A DNA stretch of 64,000 bases from Candidatus Gastranaerophilales bacterium (GTDB lineage: Bacteria; Cyanobacteriota; Vampirovibrionia; Gastranaerophilales; Gastranaerophilaceae): the NCBI GenBank assembly GCA_944326605.1, contig CALVEM010000001.1, positions 124,001 through 188,000 on the forward strand, in the 5' to 3' direction. The notes beneath the pieces are model-generated. The model did not search any database, had not been told where the DNA came from, and saw only the letters and a program-made list of their open reading frames with translations. Positions 26,952 to 34,588 of the stretch are shown here, piece after piece; the stretch's first letter is position 1; every line of letters begins with the position of its first letter. The position numbers and the translations under genes were made by a program.

Positions 26952-29528
26952 TTATGGTTTTACTATTGATAATACGTAGTTGTTGTTGAAATATTTGTTG
27001 GCGACTTCTATAATATCTGATTCTGTGACGTTATTTATAAGTTTTGTATATTCTTCGTCAAACTCATAGCCTCTGCCTGATGTTTCAAACCAGCCGAGTG
27101 TGGTAGCTTTATCAAGGTTTGTTTCTTGTGAAATTATGTAATTGCCGAGGAGTTTGTCTTTTGCTTCCTGCAATTCCTTTGATCCTACAAATTCTGTTTT
27201 TAGCCTGAAAACTTCTTGTTTAAGTTTTTCCGTTGCATAATCAAGGTTTTGTGGATTTGTACCTATGTAAACAATAAATGCTCCTCTCAAAATGTTAGGT
27301 GCATACTGTGAACCAAGCTGGTATGCAAGTCCGTCTTTATCCCTGAGATTTTTAAATAAACGGGAGCTCATTCCTGTTCCCAACAACGAATCTATAACTT
27401 CAAGGGTTGCATATTCTTTTTTGTTTAATACCCCTGATGTCTGCCAGCCCATAAATATCCAGTCTGTTTTAAGATCTTTGATTGAGGTTGATATTTTTTT
27501 ACCTTCTTTTAATGATGGTATTGAATATTTTGAATAGTCAAATTTTTCGCCTTTTTTATTATCAAAGATTTTTGTAAATTCATTAATGGTTGTCTCTTTG
27601 TCTATATTTCCGTTAATAGAAATTATGACATTTGCCGGATAGAATGCTTTTTGATAATAGTTTCTTACATCATCAAATTGAATTTGAGGCAAAGTTTTTT
27701 CAAGTTTTGAATTAGAGATTGAATACGGTGTATTTTCAAAGATATAGTTTTTATAATTATCTATTGCAATATTAAGCGGTATATCTTTACTCTTTTTAAT
27801 TGCGTTAAGCTTGTCTGTTCTTGACTTTTCAATTTCATAGTCGTCAAGTGTTGCGTTATTTATCACTTCATTTAAAAGTTCAAGTGTTTTTTTGTATTCG
27901 TTTTTAGTTGTTAAAACAGAAATCATAAAGCTGTCAGCCTTAACAGAGGGAACAATTTTAATCCCGTTATCTTCAAGAGTTTTGGCAAAATCAAGGGAAG
28001 AATATTTTTTGGTACCTCTTGTAAGAACAGATGCTGCTAAATCTGCTGTCCCCGGGATTGTTTCCGTGAACTCGCCGCCCTTTGAAAATATAGAAATAGC
28101 AATGATATCGTTTGACTGGTTTGGAGTAATAAGTAATGTAGCACCATTTGAAAGTTCATATTTTTGAGTTTTTTTGTTTTCGCTTATAAATTTTGCGGGT
28201 GAATTTTTCACGGTTGTGTTTGAGACTTTAACTTCTTTTGCTGACTGCGGAAGAAGTATTGAAACAGCGCTTTTATCTTTGCCTAAATATTTGTTTGCAG
28301 CGTTTTTTACGTCATCAGCAGTAACTTTTTTGATGTTTTCAAGGTAACTGTCATAATATTTTATATCATCTGTAGTAACATAAGTATAACCTATTTCTCC
28401 TGCTATGTTAGAAATAGATTCTCTTGCATAGTAGGTATCTCTTTCAATTATATTTTTTGCAAGTCTTAGCTGTTCCTGTGTTACTCCGTTTTTTTGAATA
28501 TTTTTTATCTCATCAAATATTGTTTGTTCAAGTTTTGCGCATTTATCCGGGTTAAATGTCGCGGAAATATAAAAAATTCCATCGTCTTTAAAGCCTGTGT
28601 TTGAAGCGCTGATTGATGAAACAAGCTGCTTTTGTTCTTTAATTGTACGGTAAAAGACCGATGATCGTCCGTCACCTAGAATTGTTGCCAGAACATCAAG
28701 AGCGTAAGAATCTTTGTCATCGACATCTGTCCCGCGGAAACCTATCAGCATATAACCTGTTTGGATATCCGAATAAGCAACGTTTCTTGCTTGAGAATTC
28801 AGAATTTTTTCCTTCGGGTATGTATTTTTTACCGGTTTTTTATATTGGGAATTAAAATATTGTTTCACCCTTTCAAGAGCTAAAGTGCTGTCTACATCTC
28901 CAACAATAACTGTTATCATATTTGAAGGAGAGTAATATTTATTGTAGTAATCAAGTATTTGATCTCTGTGAATAGAACTTATTATATCGGCTTTCCCGAT
29001 AACTTTTCTTTTGTAAGGGTGCTGCGTATACAGAAGGTTTACAAGATTGTCATAGACTATAGTATTTGGAGAATTCGCATCCTTCATAATTTCTTCTATT
29101 ACAACTTTTCTCTCCTTTTCAAGTTCTTTTCTCGGTATAAGAGGATGAAGCAGCATGTCAGAATGCATTTCCATTGCCAAATCAAAATCTTTTGATGGGA
29201 TGGTGATGTAGTAGTGTGTAAAATCTTTGCTTGTTGCAGCGTTTGTAACTGCACCTTTAGTCTCAAGTATTTTGTCAAATTCGCCGGGAGCATGGTTTGT
29301 TGTTCCTTTAAAAAACAGGTGTTCAAGGAAATGAGAAACTCCGTTATTCTGATCATTTTCGTTTATTGAGCCTGTTTTTATCCATGTATCAATAGTAACT
29401 ATAGGATTTGTTTTAACCTCTTTTATAACAACAGTCTGCCCGTTATCGAGTTTGTATACATTAAAATCTCCGGCAAATGCACAGTTTGTAATTAAAAATA
29501 TTGCTAGAGCAATTATAAATTTTTTCAT
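26952..29528 (-). CDS. M16 family (pitrilysin-like) zinc metallopeptidase, two-domain
   Basis: The 858 residues begin with a signal peptide (KKFIIALAIFLITNCAFA). The inverted zinc motif HFLEH is at about residues 66-70, and the distal Glu lies in ERKVVIEEIMKD. A second, non-catalytic M16 domain occupies the C-terminal half (KKTQKYELSNGATLLITPNQ onward), followed by a typical ATLEVIDSLLGTGMSSRLF region. Fused two-domain M16 proteins are periplasmic peptidases that degrade small peptides. The gene is monocistronic, with a short gap to a small membrane protein gene upstream. Confidence 0.92.
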   Translation of the reverse strand: MKKFIIALAIFLITNCAFAGDFNVYKLDNGQTVVIKEVKTNPIVTIDTWIKTGSINENDQNNGVSHFLEHLFFKGTTNHAPGEFDKILETKGAVTNAATSKDFTHYYITIPSKDFDLAMEMHSDMLLHPLIPRKELEKERKVVIEEIMKDANSPNTIVYDNLVNLLYTQHPYKRKVIGKADIISSIHRDQILDYYNKYYSPSNMITVIVGDVDSTLALERVKQYFNSQYKKPVKNTYPKEKILNSQARNVAYSDIQTGYMLIGFRGTDVDDKDSYALDVLATILGDGRSSVFYRTIKEQKQLVSSISASNTGFKDDGIFYISATFNPDKCAKLEQTIFDEIKNIQKNGVTQEQLRLAKNIIERDTYYARESISNIAGEIGYTYVTTDDIKYYDSYLENIKKVTADDVKNAANKYLGKDKSAVSILLPQSAKEVKVSNTTVKNSPAKFISENKKTQKYELSNGATLLITPNQSNDIIAISIFSKGGEFTETIPGTADLAASVLTRGTKKYSSLDFAKTLEDNGIKIVPSVKADSFMISVLTTKNEYKKTLELLNEVINNATLDDYEIEKSRTDKLNAIKKSKDIPLNIAIDNYKNYIFENTPYSISNSKLEKTLPQIQFDDVRNYYQKAFYPANVIISINGNIDKETTINEFTKIFDNKKGEKFDYSKYSIPSLKEGKKISTSIKDLKTDWIFMGWQTSGVLNKKEYATLEVIDSLLGTGMSSRLFKNLRDKDGLAYQLGSQYAPNILRGAFIVYIGTNPQNLDYATEKLKQEVFRLKTEFVGSKELQEAKDKLLGNYIISQETNLDKATTLGWFETSGRGYEFDEEYTKLINNVTESDIIEVANKYFNNNYVLSIVKP

Positions 29529-29593
29529 GTTATCCCCTTCTCATTAAACATATTAATTACATATTACTATAAATTTTTAAATTAGAAAACAGA

Positions 29594-29866
29594 TTATTTT
29601 TTTATTAATTTTCTCAACTTAGGAAAACAAATAACCAGAGCAGCAATCCCCAGGGTAATAAAAACTGATTTGGGAGTTTTTTTCTTGGTAATACTTTCGC
29701 TGTTTTTTATTGAGACATAAACATCGCGGTTGATTGCTCCCAGTTCTCGTTCTGCCTGAGTATGCGAATATAATACCGGTTTATAATATTTGTCCGGCGG
29801 ATTTATGACACCTACATTTAAAGGCGGATTTTTCATATTCTGATTTACACTAACACTTCCCGTCAT
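29594..29866 (-). CDS. Small C-terminally membrane-anchored hypothetical protein
   Basis: The 90-residue protein has a polar Asn/Pro-rich N-terminus (SVNQNMKNPPLNVGVINPPDKYY). A Lys-rich linker leads to one hydrophobic segment (SVFITLGIAALVICF) ending in a basic tail (PKLRKLIKK), consistent with a tail anchor. No SD is obvious; TATTAC lies six bases before the ATG, so it may be leaderless. The function is unknown. Confidence 0.5.
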   Translation of the reverse strand: MTGSVSVNQNMKNPPLNVGVINPPDKYYKPVLYSHTQAERELGAINRDVYVSIKNSESITKKKTPKSVFITLGIAALVICFPKLRKLIKK

Positions 29867-29931
29867 AATGTAATAAAAACAAAATCTGTAGCAAAATTGC
29901 TCTTCATGTATATTTATATTAAGTCAAAATG

Positions 29932-29976
29932 TTGACAAAAAATAAAAAATTATATAAAATGAGAATTATTATTACT
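29932..29976 (+). promoter_or_regulatory. Promoter and possible Per/Fur box of the oxygen-defence cluster
   Basis: TTGACA (29932-29937) and TAAAAT (29955-29960) are 17 bases apart. The following ATGAGAATTATTATTACTT is A/T-symmetric around ATTATTAT and resembles Fur-family boxes. Its position at the expected transcription start fits autorepression by the adjacent regulator. The box assignment is tentative. Confidence 0.45.
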
Positions 29977-29989
29977 TTTGAAAGGAAAT

Positions 29990-30382
29990 ATGAATTACTC
30001 AAGACAAAGAGAGATTATTTTGCAGACTTTAAAATCTAATGTCGTACATCCGACTGCTGAATATTTGTATTCAATTTTAAAAGAAAAGGAGCCTAATATT
30101 AGTTTGGCAACTTTGTACAGAAATTTAAATCAGCTTGCAGATAACGGTGTCATAAAAAAAATTGACGGCTTAGAGACATCATCGCATTATGATCATAATA
30201 CTCATGCGCATTATCATTTTATCTGCGATAATTGTAAGAGAGTTTTTGATGTAAGTTCTGATGTCGCGCCTGATATCGTTCAAAAAACAGAAGCGGAAAC
30301 AGGTTTTATTGTGAAAAAATATGATATAGTGTTTAATGGTATATGCAAAGAATGTTTGGAAAAGATAAAAGAGAGTAATTAG
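29990..30382 (+). CDS. perR: Fur-family repressor, PerR-like
   Basis: The 130 residues start MNYSRQREIILQTL, a winged-helix N-terminus with LATLYRNLNQLADNGVIKK as recognition region. The metal-sensing domain contains HYDHNTHAHYHFIC. The structural zinc site CDNCKRVF and the C-terminal pair GICKEC are present. ATG 29990 is chosen for its AAAGGA SD; a TTG 12 bases upstream overlaps that SD. It heads a cluster of rubredoxin, rubrerythrin and flavodiiron genes, so a peroxide-sensing role is likelier than iron uptake control. Confidence 0.85.
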   Translation: MNYSRQREIILQTLKSNVVHPTAEYLYSILKEKEPNISLATLYRNLNQLADNGVIKKIDGLETSSHYDHNTHAHYHFICDNCKRVFDVSSDVAPDIVQKTEAETGFIVKKYDIVFNGICKECLEKIKESN

Positions 30383-30417
30383 ACAGCTGTAAATCAGCTC
30401 AAGAAAGGAGATAAAAA

Positions 30418-30555
30418 ATGGACAAGTATGTATGCACAGTATGTGGTTATGTTTATGATCCGGAAGAAAATGGCGGCGTAAAGTTTGAAGATTTAGCTGA
30501 CGATTATGTTTGCCCTCTCTGCGGTGTGGGAAAAGACATGTTTGAAAAACAATAA
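30418..30555 (+). CDS. Rubredoxin, short form
   Basis: This 45-residue gene starts at ATG 30418 behind AGAAAGGAG. The protein begins [17 protein letters not shown] and ends [18 protein letters not shown]. Both iron-binding CxxCG knuckles (C6/C9 and C32/C35) are intact. The loop between the knuckles is about seven residues shorter than in standard 52-54-residue rubredoxins, as in the known 45-residue type. It should donate electrons to the neighbouring rubrerythrin and flavodiiron protein. Confidence 0.93.
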   Translation: MDKYVCTVCGYVYDPEENGGVKFEDLADDYVCPLCGVGKDMFEKQ

Positions 30556-30597
30556 CCAGTGAAATTTTGTTGAAAGTTAGTTAAGAAAGGAAATATT

Positions 30598-31140
30598 ATG
30601 CCTGAATTAAAAGGTACAAAAACAGAAAAGAATTTATGGGCTGCATTTGCAGGTGAGTCGCAGGCGAGAAATAAGTATACATACTATGCTTCTCAGGCTA
30701 AAAAAGACGGATTTGTTCAAATAAGCAAAATATTTGAAGAAACTGCAAATAATGAAAAAGAACATGCTAAAATTTGGTTCAAAGCATTGCATGGTGATAA
30801 AATCCCCGAGACATTGAAAAATCTGGAAGATGCAGCAGATGGTGAACGTTATGAATGGACTGATATGTATGCACAGTTTGCAAAAGAGGCAAAAGAAGAA
30901 GGCTTTGATACACTTTCTGCTTTGTTCGAACTTGTAGGAAAAATTGAAAAAGAACATGAAGAAAGATACAGAGCTCTTTTAGAAGCTGTAAAAAACAGCA
31001 CTGTTTTTGCAAAGAATGAAGTTGTAGTATGGGAATGTGCAAATTGCGGACACATTCATACAGGAGAAAAAGCCCCTGAGATTTGTCCTGTGTGTAAACA
31101 TCCGCAGGCATACTTCTTTATGAAAGCCAAAAATTATTAA
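30598..31140 (+). CDS. rbr: Rubrerythrin
   Basis: Rubrerythrin reduces hydrogen peroxide at a diiron site. The 180 residues contain the ferritin-like ligands E20 ([12 protein letters not shown]), the E-x2-H of [10 protein letters not shown], the EWTD segment and E/H of IEKEHEERY. The C-terminal rubredoxin domain has CANCGHIH and [11 protein letters not shown]. The SD AAGAAAGGAAAT precedes ATG 30598. A terminator lies ten bases after the stop, so it ends the perR-rubredoxin-rubrerythrin segment. Confidence 0.94.
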   Translation: MPELKGTKTEKNLWAAFAGESQARNKYTYYASQAKKDGFVQISKIFEETANNEKEHAKIWFKALHGDKIPETLKNLEDAADGERYEWTDMYAQFAKEAKEEGFDTLSALFELVGKIEKEHEERYRALLEAVKNSTVFAKNEVVVWECANCGHIHTGEKAPEICPVCKHPQAYFFMKAKNY

Positions 31141-31150
31141 TAAATATAGT

Positions 31151-31180
31151 AAGGCTTTGTATTTTTACAAAGCCTTTTTT
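31151..31180 (+). terminator. Terminator after rubrerythrin
   Basis: AAGGCTTTGTA and TACAAAGCCTT form a perfect 11-bp stem with a TTTT loop, followed by T4. Confidence 0.9.
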
Positions 31181-31222
31181 ATGTTAAAATAATTTATGTA
31201 TATTAATCGAGAGGGATAATTT

Positions 31223-31765
31223 GTGGAGCTTAAAGGTACAGAAACAGAAAAAAATTTAATGAAAGCTTTTGAAATTAATGCAAAAAGGCGTATGGAATAT
31301 GATATTTATGCATTAATTGCTGAAAAACAGGGCTATAATGACCTGGCACGCTTAATGACACGTTATGCAAACCATGAAAAAGAGCATTCAAAGCTCTGGT
31401 ATAAATGGTTAAAATGTGATAGCGGCTGTTTGCCGGATTTGCTTGACAGCGCAAGAGATGCATTGAAAAATGAACAGGAAGAAATTGAAGGTGTGTATGA
31501 AAAATTTGCACAGAAAGCTAAAGAAGAAGGTCTTGAGCATATAGCAGGATTACTGGAAAATATTGAAGCTATAGAAAAAATTCATTATGACAGAATGAAA
31601 AAATTAATATTGAAACTTGAAGATAAAGCAGAACCTAATCCTGACGGAACTTTTAACTGGGTGTGTTCAACATGCGGAGCTGCTTTTGTCCAGAAAGAGG
31701 AACCACAATACTGCCCCCTTTGTTTAAAAGAAGAAGTATTTTTTTATAAACAGCCAAATAAATAG
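31223..31765 (+). CDS. Rubrerythrin paralogue with incomplete diiron site
   Basis: The 180 residues align end to end with the upstream rubrerythrin. The residue matching E20 is Asn19 (KAFEINAKRRMEY), and the acid of the EWTD segment is lost (NEQEEIEGVY). The E-x2-H of NHEKEHSKLW, the IEKIH segment and both rubredoxin CxxC knuckles are kept. Altered iron binding is therefore likely, and peroxidase activity is doubtful. GTG 31223 follows a GAGAGGGAT SD. It has its own extended -10 (TGTTAAAAT) and precedes the flavodiiron gene by 16 bases. Confidence 0.85.
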   Translation: MELKGTETEKNLMKAFEINAKRRMEYDIYALIAEKQGYNDLARLMTRYANHEKEHSKLWYKWLKCDSGCLPDLLDSARDALKNEQEEIEGVYEKFAQKAKEEGLEHIAGLLENIEAIEKIHYDRMKKLILKLEDKAEPNPDGTFNWVCSTCGAAFVQKEEPQYCPLCLKEEVFFYKQPNK

Positions 31766-31781
31766 TAAAGGAGAAATATAA

Positions 31782-32969
31782 ATGAAATTTCAGGAAATTA
31801 AAAACAATATTTTTTACTGCGGTTTGAATGACTGCGACAGAAGAATTTTTGATGAATTAATTCCTTTGGAACATGGAACAAGTTACAATTCATACCTTGT
31901 AAAAGGTTCTGAAAAAACTGCAATTATAGATACAATGTATCCCCCGAAAACTAAAGAATATTTAAAAAGATTAGCTGAAAATCAAGTTGGTAAAGTTGAC
32001 TATATAGTTGCAAACCACGGAGAACAGGATCATTCAGGATCAATCCCTGCATTATTGGAAAAATATCCTGATGCTGTTGTTTTGACGAACCCCAAATGTG
32101 CTGAAAATATTAAATCAATGCTCCATGTTCCTGATGAAAAAATTAGAGTAATAGCAGATGGTGAAGAAGTGTCTCTCGGCAATAAAACATTGAAATTCAT
32201 TTTTGCTCCCGGTGTTCACTGGCCTGATACAATGTTTACTTATATAAAAGAAGACAATGTGATTTTTACATGCGACTTTTTAGGCGCTCATTATACATTC
32301 TCTGATGTTTTTGCTCAGGAAAGTGCAGAACTTGAAAAGAGTGCAAAACGTTATTATGCGGAAATTATGATGCCTTTTAGAATGATGTGCAAAAAATATA
32401 CTCAAATGGTAAAAGATATGAATGTTGATATGATTTTGCCAAGTCACGGTCCTGTATACAAAAGACCAAACTTTATTCTTGATTTGTATACTGACTGGAC
32501 ATCAGACATGCCGAAAAATCTTGTTGTTCTTCCTTACGTTTCAATGTATGAAAGCACCAAGGATATGATTGATTATTTGAGTAATAAATTGAATGAAAAG
32601 GGTATTGAAACATTCAAATTTGATATAGTGGATGATGATTTGGGCGATCTTGCAATGGCATTAGTGGATGCTGCTACAATTGTTATGGGAACATCAATGG
32701 TTCTTGCAGGACCTCATCCGATGGCTGTTAATGTTGCATATCTTGCGGCTGTTTTAAGGCCGAAAGCTAAATTCGCTTCGCTTGTCGGCTCTTACGGCTG
32801 GGGCGGCAAACTTTTTGATTTAATAGCTCAAATTCTTGCTCCGTTAAAGCTTGATCTTGTTGAACCTTTACAGGTTAAAGGAAAACCGACAGAGGAAGAT
32901 TTCAAGCATCTTGATGTTATGGCTGAGAGCATTTACGAGAAACATAAATCAATCGGTCTGGTAAAATAA
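31782..32969 (+). CDS. fprA: A-type flavodiiron protein (oxygen/NO reductase)
   Basis: The 395 residues have an N-terminal metallo-beta-lactamase-like domain with diiron ligands in NHGEQDHSG (H-x-E-x-D-H), GVHWPDT, CDFLGAH and PSHGPVY. A flavodoxin domain follows from about residue 250 (VLPYVSMYESTKDMIDYL) to GSYGWGGK. It reduces O2 to water (or NO to N2O), using electrons from rubredoxin. The SD AAAGGAG precedes ATG 31782. The cluster context supports a role in oxygen tolerance of an anaerobe. Confidence 0.94.
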   Translation: MKFQEIKNNIFYCGLNDCDRRIFDELIPLEHGTSYNSYLVKGSEKTAIIDTMYPPKTKEYLKRLAENQVGKVDYIVANHGEQDHSGSIPALLEKYPDAVVLTNPKCAENIKSMLHVPDEKIRVIADGEEVSLGNKTLKFIFAPGVHWPDTMFTYIKEDNVIFTCDFLGAHYTFSDVFAQESAELEKSAKRYYAEIMMPFRMMCKKYTQMVKDMNVDMILPSHGPVYKRPNFILDLYTDWTSDMPKNLVVLPYVSMYESTKDMIDYLSNKLNEKGIETFKFDIVDDDLGDLAMALVDAATIVMGTSMVLAGPHPMAVNVAYLAAVLRPKAKFASLVGSYGWGGKLFDLIAQILAPLKLDLVEPLQVKGKPTEEDFKHLDVMAESIYEKHKSIGLVK

Positions 32970-32975
32970 TTGATG

Positions 32976-33004
32976 AAGAGCGGATTTAAAAGTCCGCTCT
33001 TTTT
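32976..33004 (+). terminator. Terminator after flavodiiron gene
   Basis: AGAGCGGA and TCCGCTCT pair around an eight-base loop and are followed by T4-5. It lies seven bases past the stop. Confidence 0.88.
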
Positions 33005-33085
33005 AATTGTAAAATTTTATGAATTTATAGCAATTATTTTTTTGTATTGGTTTTAGAATTAATATAAAAAGTTGGAGGAAAAATA

Positions 33086-33304
33086 ATGATTAAAGCAATT
33101 AATTTTTTAGGCAAGCCGGAAGTTCCGGGTTCTGTGTCAAATGTAGCGGCAGCAAAACCAGAAGTAAAAGAAGCTCCAAAATCAGAGCCTGCAAAAGATA
33201 CTTTTGTTCAATCTGCGCCTAAAAAAGAGGAAGCTCCTAAAGCAGATCCGAATGATAAGTTTGTAAAATCAGAAGAAAAGAAATCAGAAGAAAAAGACGA
33301 TTAA
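33086..33304 (+). CDS. Low-complexity Lys/Glu/Pro-rich small protein
   Basis: The 72-residue protein starts at ATG 33086 behind TTGGAGGAA. After MIKAINFLGKPEVPGS the sequence is almost only Lys, Glu, Pro, Ala, Ser and Asp, with a repeated DTFVQS/DKFVKS motif. This predicts disorder and a high charge density. There is no signal peptide. The strong SD and following bidirectional terminator support a real gene; function unknown. Confidence 0.6.
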   Translation: MIKAINFLGKPEVPGSVSNVAAAKPEVKEAPKSEPAKDTFVQSAPKKEEAPKADPNDKFVKSEEKKSEEKDD

Positions 33305-33334
33305 TTTCAATTGATTAAAATGCATTAAAAATTT

Positions 33335-33372
33335 ATATTGAAGCTGAATTTATTACAATTCAGCTTCAATAT
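33335..33372. terminator. Bidirectional terminator
   Basis: A perfect 16-bp inverted repeat (ATATTGAAGCTGAATT and its complement) with a six-base loop lies between convergent genes ending at 33304 (+) and 33396 (-). Confidence 0.8.
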
Positions 33373-33395
33373 ATTAGTTTTCGGTATAGTCTATA

Positions 33396-34460
33396 TTAAA
33401 ACGGATAATTGTCTTTAATTTCCCATCCATCTTGCATTATAAGTGTTGAGCAGCAAGAAATTGAACCGGTTGTATTACACATTGCTCCATCGTAATCTTT
33501 ACTGCATTTTTGTAACAGCTCATCTCTTGTGTAGCCATCGCATGGTGTTGTAAAAATTCCATTTTTTTGAGAATTTTTTCTACCTATTGTCAGCATAAAG
33601 TCAAATACATCTTTACCCAAAATATTCGGACCGTGTTCGGGACCATTGACGTCTATATATAAAGCATCTGAATACTGCCCTATACCACAATGATACGGAT
33701 GTATGTGAATGAAGCTTCCATTCTTTAAATAAAAAGAACCTGACCAATCGTGCTGATACATGTCAGTGCCTTTAAGCGTTTTATAAGTTGAAGCGCATCT
33801 ATAATAGTCACATATTTTTCCCCTATGAGCATCAAAGGTTTCTATATACGGAGCAAAATATGTGGAATACAAAAAATTAAAATCGTCTATAGTATACGAA
33901 CTTCCCTGCCATAAGCTGTAATCTGTTCCGTAATCAACTTTTGCTTTCTCAAGAGTTTGAGCAATAATAGAATAAGTAGCTTTTAATTGTGTAACAGTTC
34001 TTTTTTTCTGGTAATCCGCAATTAAAGACGGTATTGTCATTGCCGCAACCACACCTATAATTCCGAGTGTTATTAAAATCTCTGCGAGAGTAAATGCTGG
34101 GCGTTTACGATGTGAATAAGTAAATAAGTGAATATGTGAATAAGTTCGTTTCAGAAAGTTATTCTCGTCATCCTGAACGTCGGATTGACCTCCGTGTTTC
34201 AGGATCTCCTTTATTCCTTCTCCCCTGTGCGGGAGAAGGTGGCACATCGTGCCGGATGAGGAGTAGTGATTATCACCCACCCCTTTACTTCCCCTCCCCT
34301 CAAGGGAGGGGAGGAACATGGCTGTTCCATCCAACACTTGAGTTTTGCATGAATTATTACTGATAACAGCCTGACATTCGGTCTTCTTAACATCCGTCAG
34401 CCTTAACTTTAAAACCCTGTAATCCCTTGTTACATCTTTATCCTGTTGGGGGGGGGGCAA
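33396..34460 (-). CDS. Prepilin-like protein with very long repeat-encoded leader, behind C10 tract
   Basis: The pilin core starts at KRPAFTLAEILITLGIIG, with cleavage expected at Ala/Phe. It carries several cysteines and ends DGWEIKDNYPF. The frame is open for about 120 codons before the core, back to a TTG that abuts the C10 run (34448-34457). Those leader codons run through at least four dispersed repeats. The TTG has no SD. The better start is ATG 34483, with AAAGGAG and TTGACA upstream, in a frame joined by one extra C or two fewer. Pilin identity is firm; expression from this exact sequence is doubtful. Confidence 0.8.
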   Translation of the reverse strand: MPPPQQDKDVTRDYRVLKLRLTDVKKTECQAVISNNSCKTQVLDGTAMFLPSLEGRGSKGVGDNHYSSSGTMCHLLPHRGEGIKEILKHGGQSDVQDDENNFLKRTYSHIHLFTYSHRKRPAFTLAEILITLGIIGVVAAMTIPSLIADYQKKRTVTQLKATYSIIAQTLEKAKVDYGTDYSLWQGSSYTIDDFNFLYSTYFAPYIETFDAHRGKICDYYRCASTYKTLKGTDMYQHDWSGSFYLKNGSFIHIHPYHCGIGQYSDALYIDVNGPEHGPNILGKDVFDFMLTIGRKNSQKNGIFTTPCDGYTRDELLQKCSKDYDGAMCNTTGSISCCSTLIMQDGWEIKDNYPF

Positions 34461-34483
34461 CTCAAAGCTTCTCTATAAAACAT
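34430..34483 (-). other. Short leader ORF running through C10 tract
   Basis: On the minus strand ATG 34483 follows AAAAAAGGAGTTGGAAT. The 17-residue frame (MFYREALSCPPPNRIKM) stops at TAA ending at 34430. TTGACA at 34534-34529 gives a -35 with AATAAT 17 bases on. One extra C would fuse it to the prepilin frame. Confidence 0.6.
34448..34457 (-). repeat. Homopolymeric C10 tract (coding strand)
   Basis: Ten G on the plus strand read as C on the coding strand, so the tract orientation is opposite to the other three loci although its length and position relative to ATG are the same. Confidence 0.85.
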
Positions 34484-34548
34484 ATTCCAACTCCTTTTTT
34501 ATTTTATTATTTATTATTTTTCATTTTTTGTCAAGTTATAAAAAATGA

Positions 34549-34579
34549 AAAGGGGGCGGTTTTAAATATCGCCCCCTTT
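34549..34579 (-). terminator. Terminator after thrS
   Basis: AAAGGGGGCG and CGCCCCCTTT pair around an 11-base loop. Read on the minus strand it follows the thrS stop by ten bases and ends in TTT-rich sequence. Confidence 0.85.
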
Positions 34580-34588
34580 AATCTTTTA

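Noticed and set aside
34136-34363. 75-codon plus-strand ORF within the prepilin leader region
   Set aside because: It is the complement of palindromic repeats that are open in several frames. There is no SD or domain.
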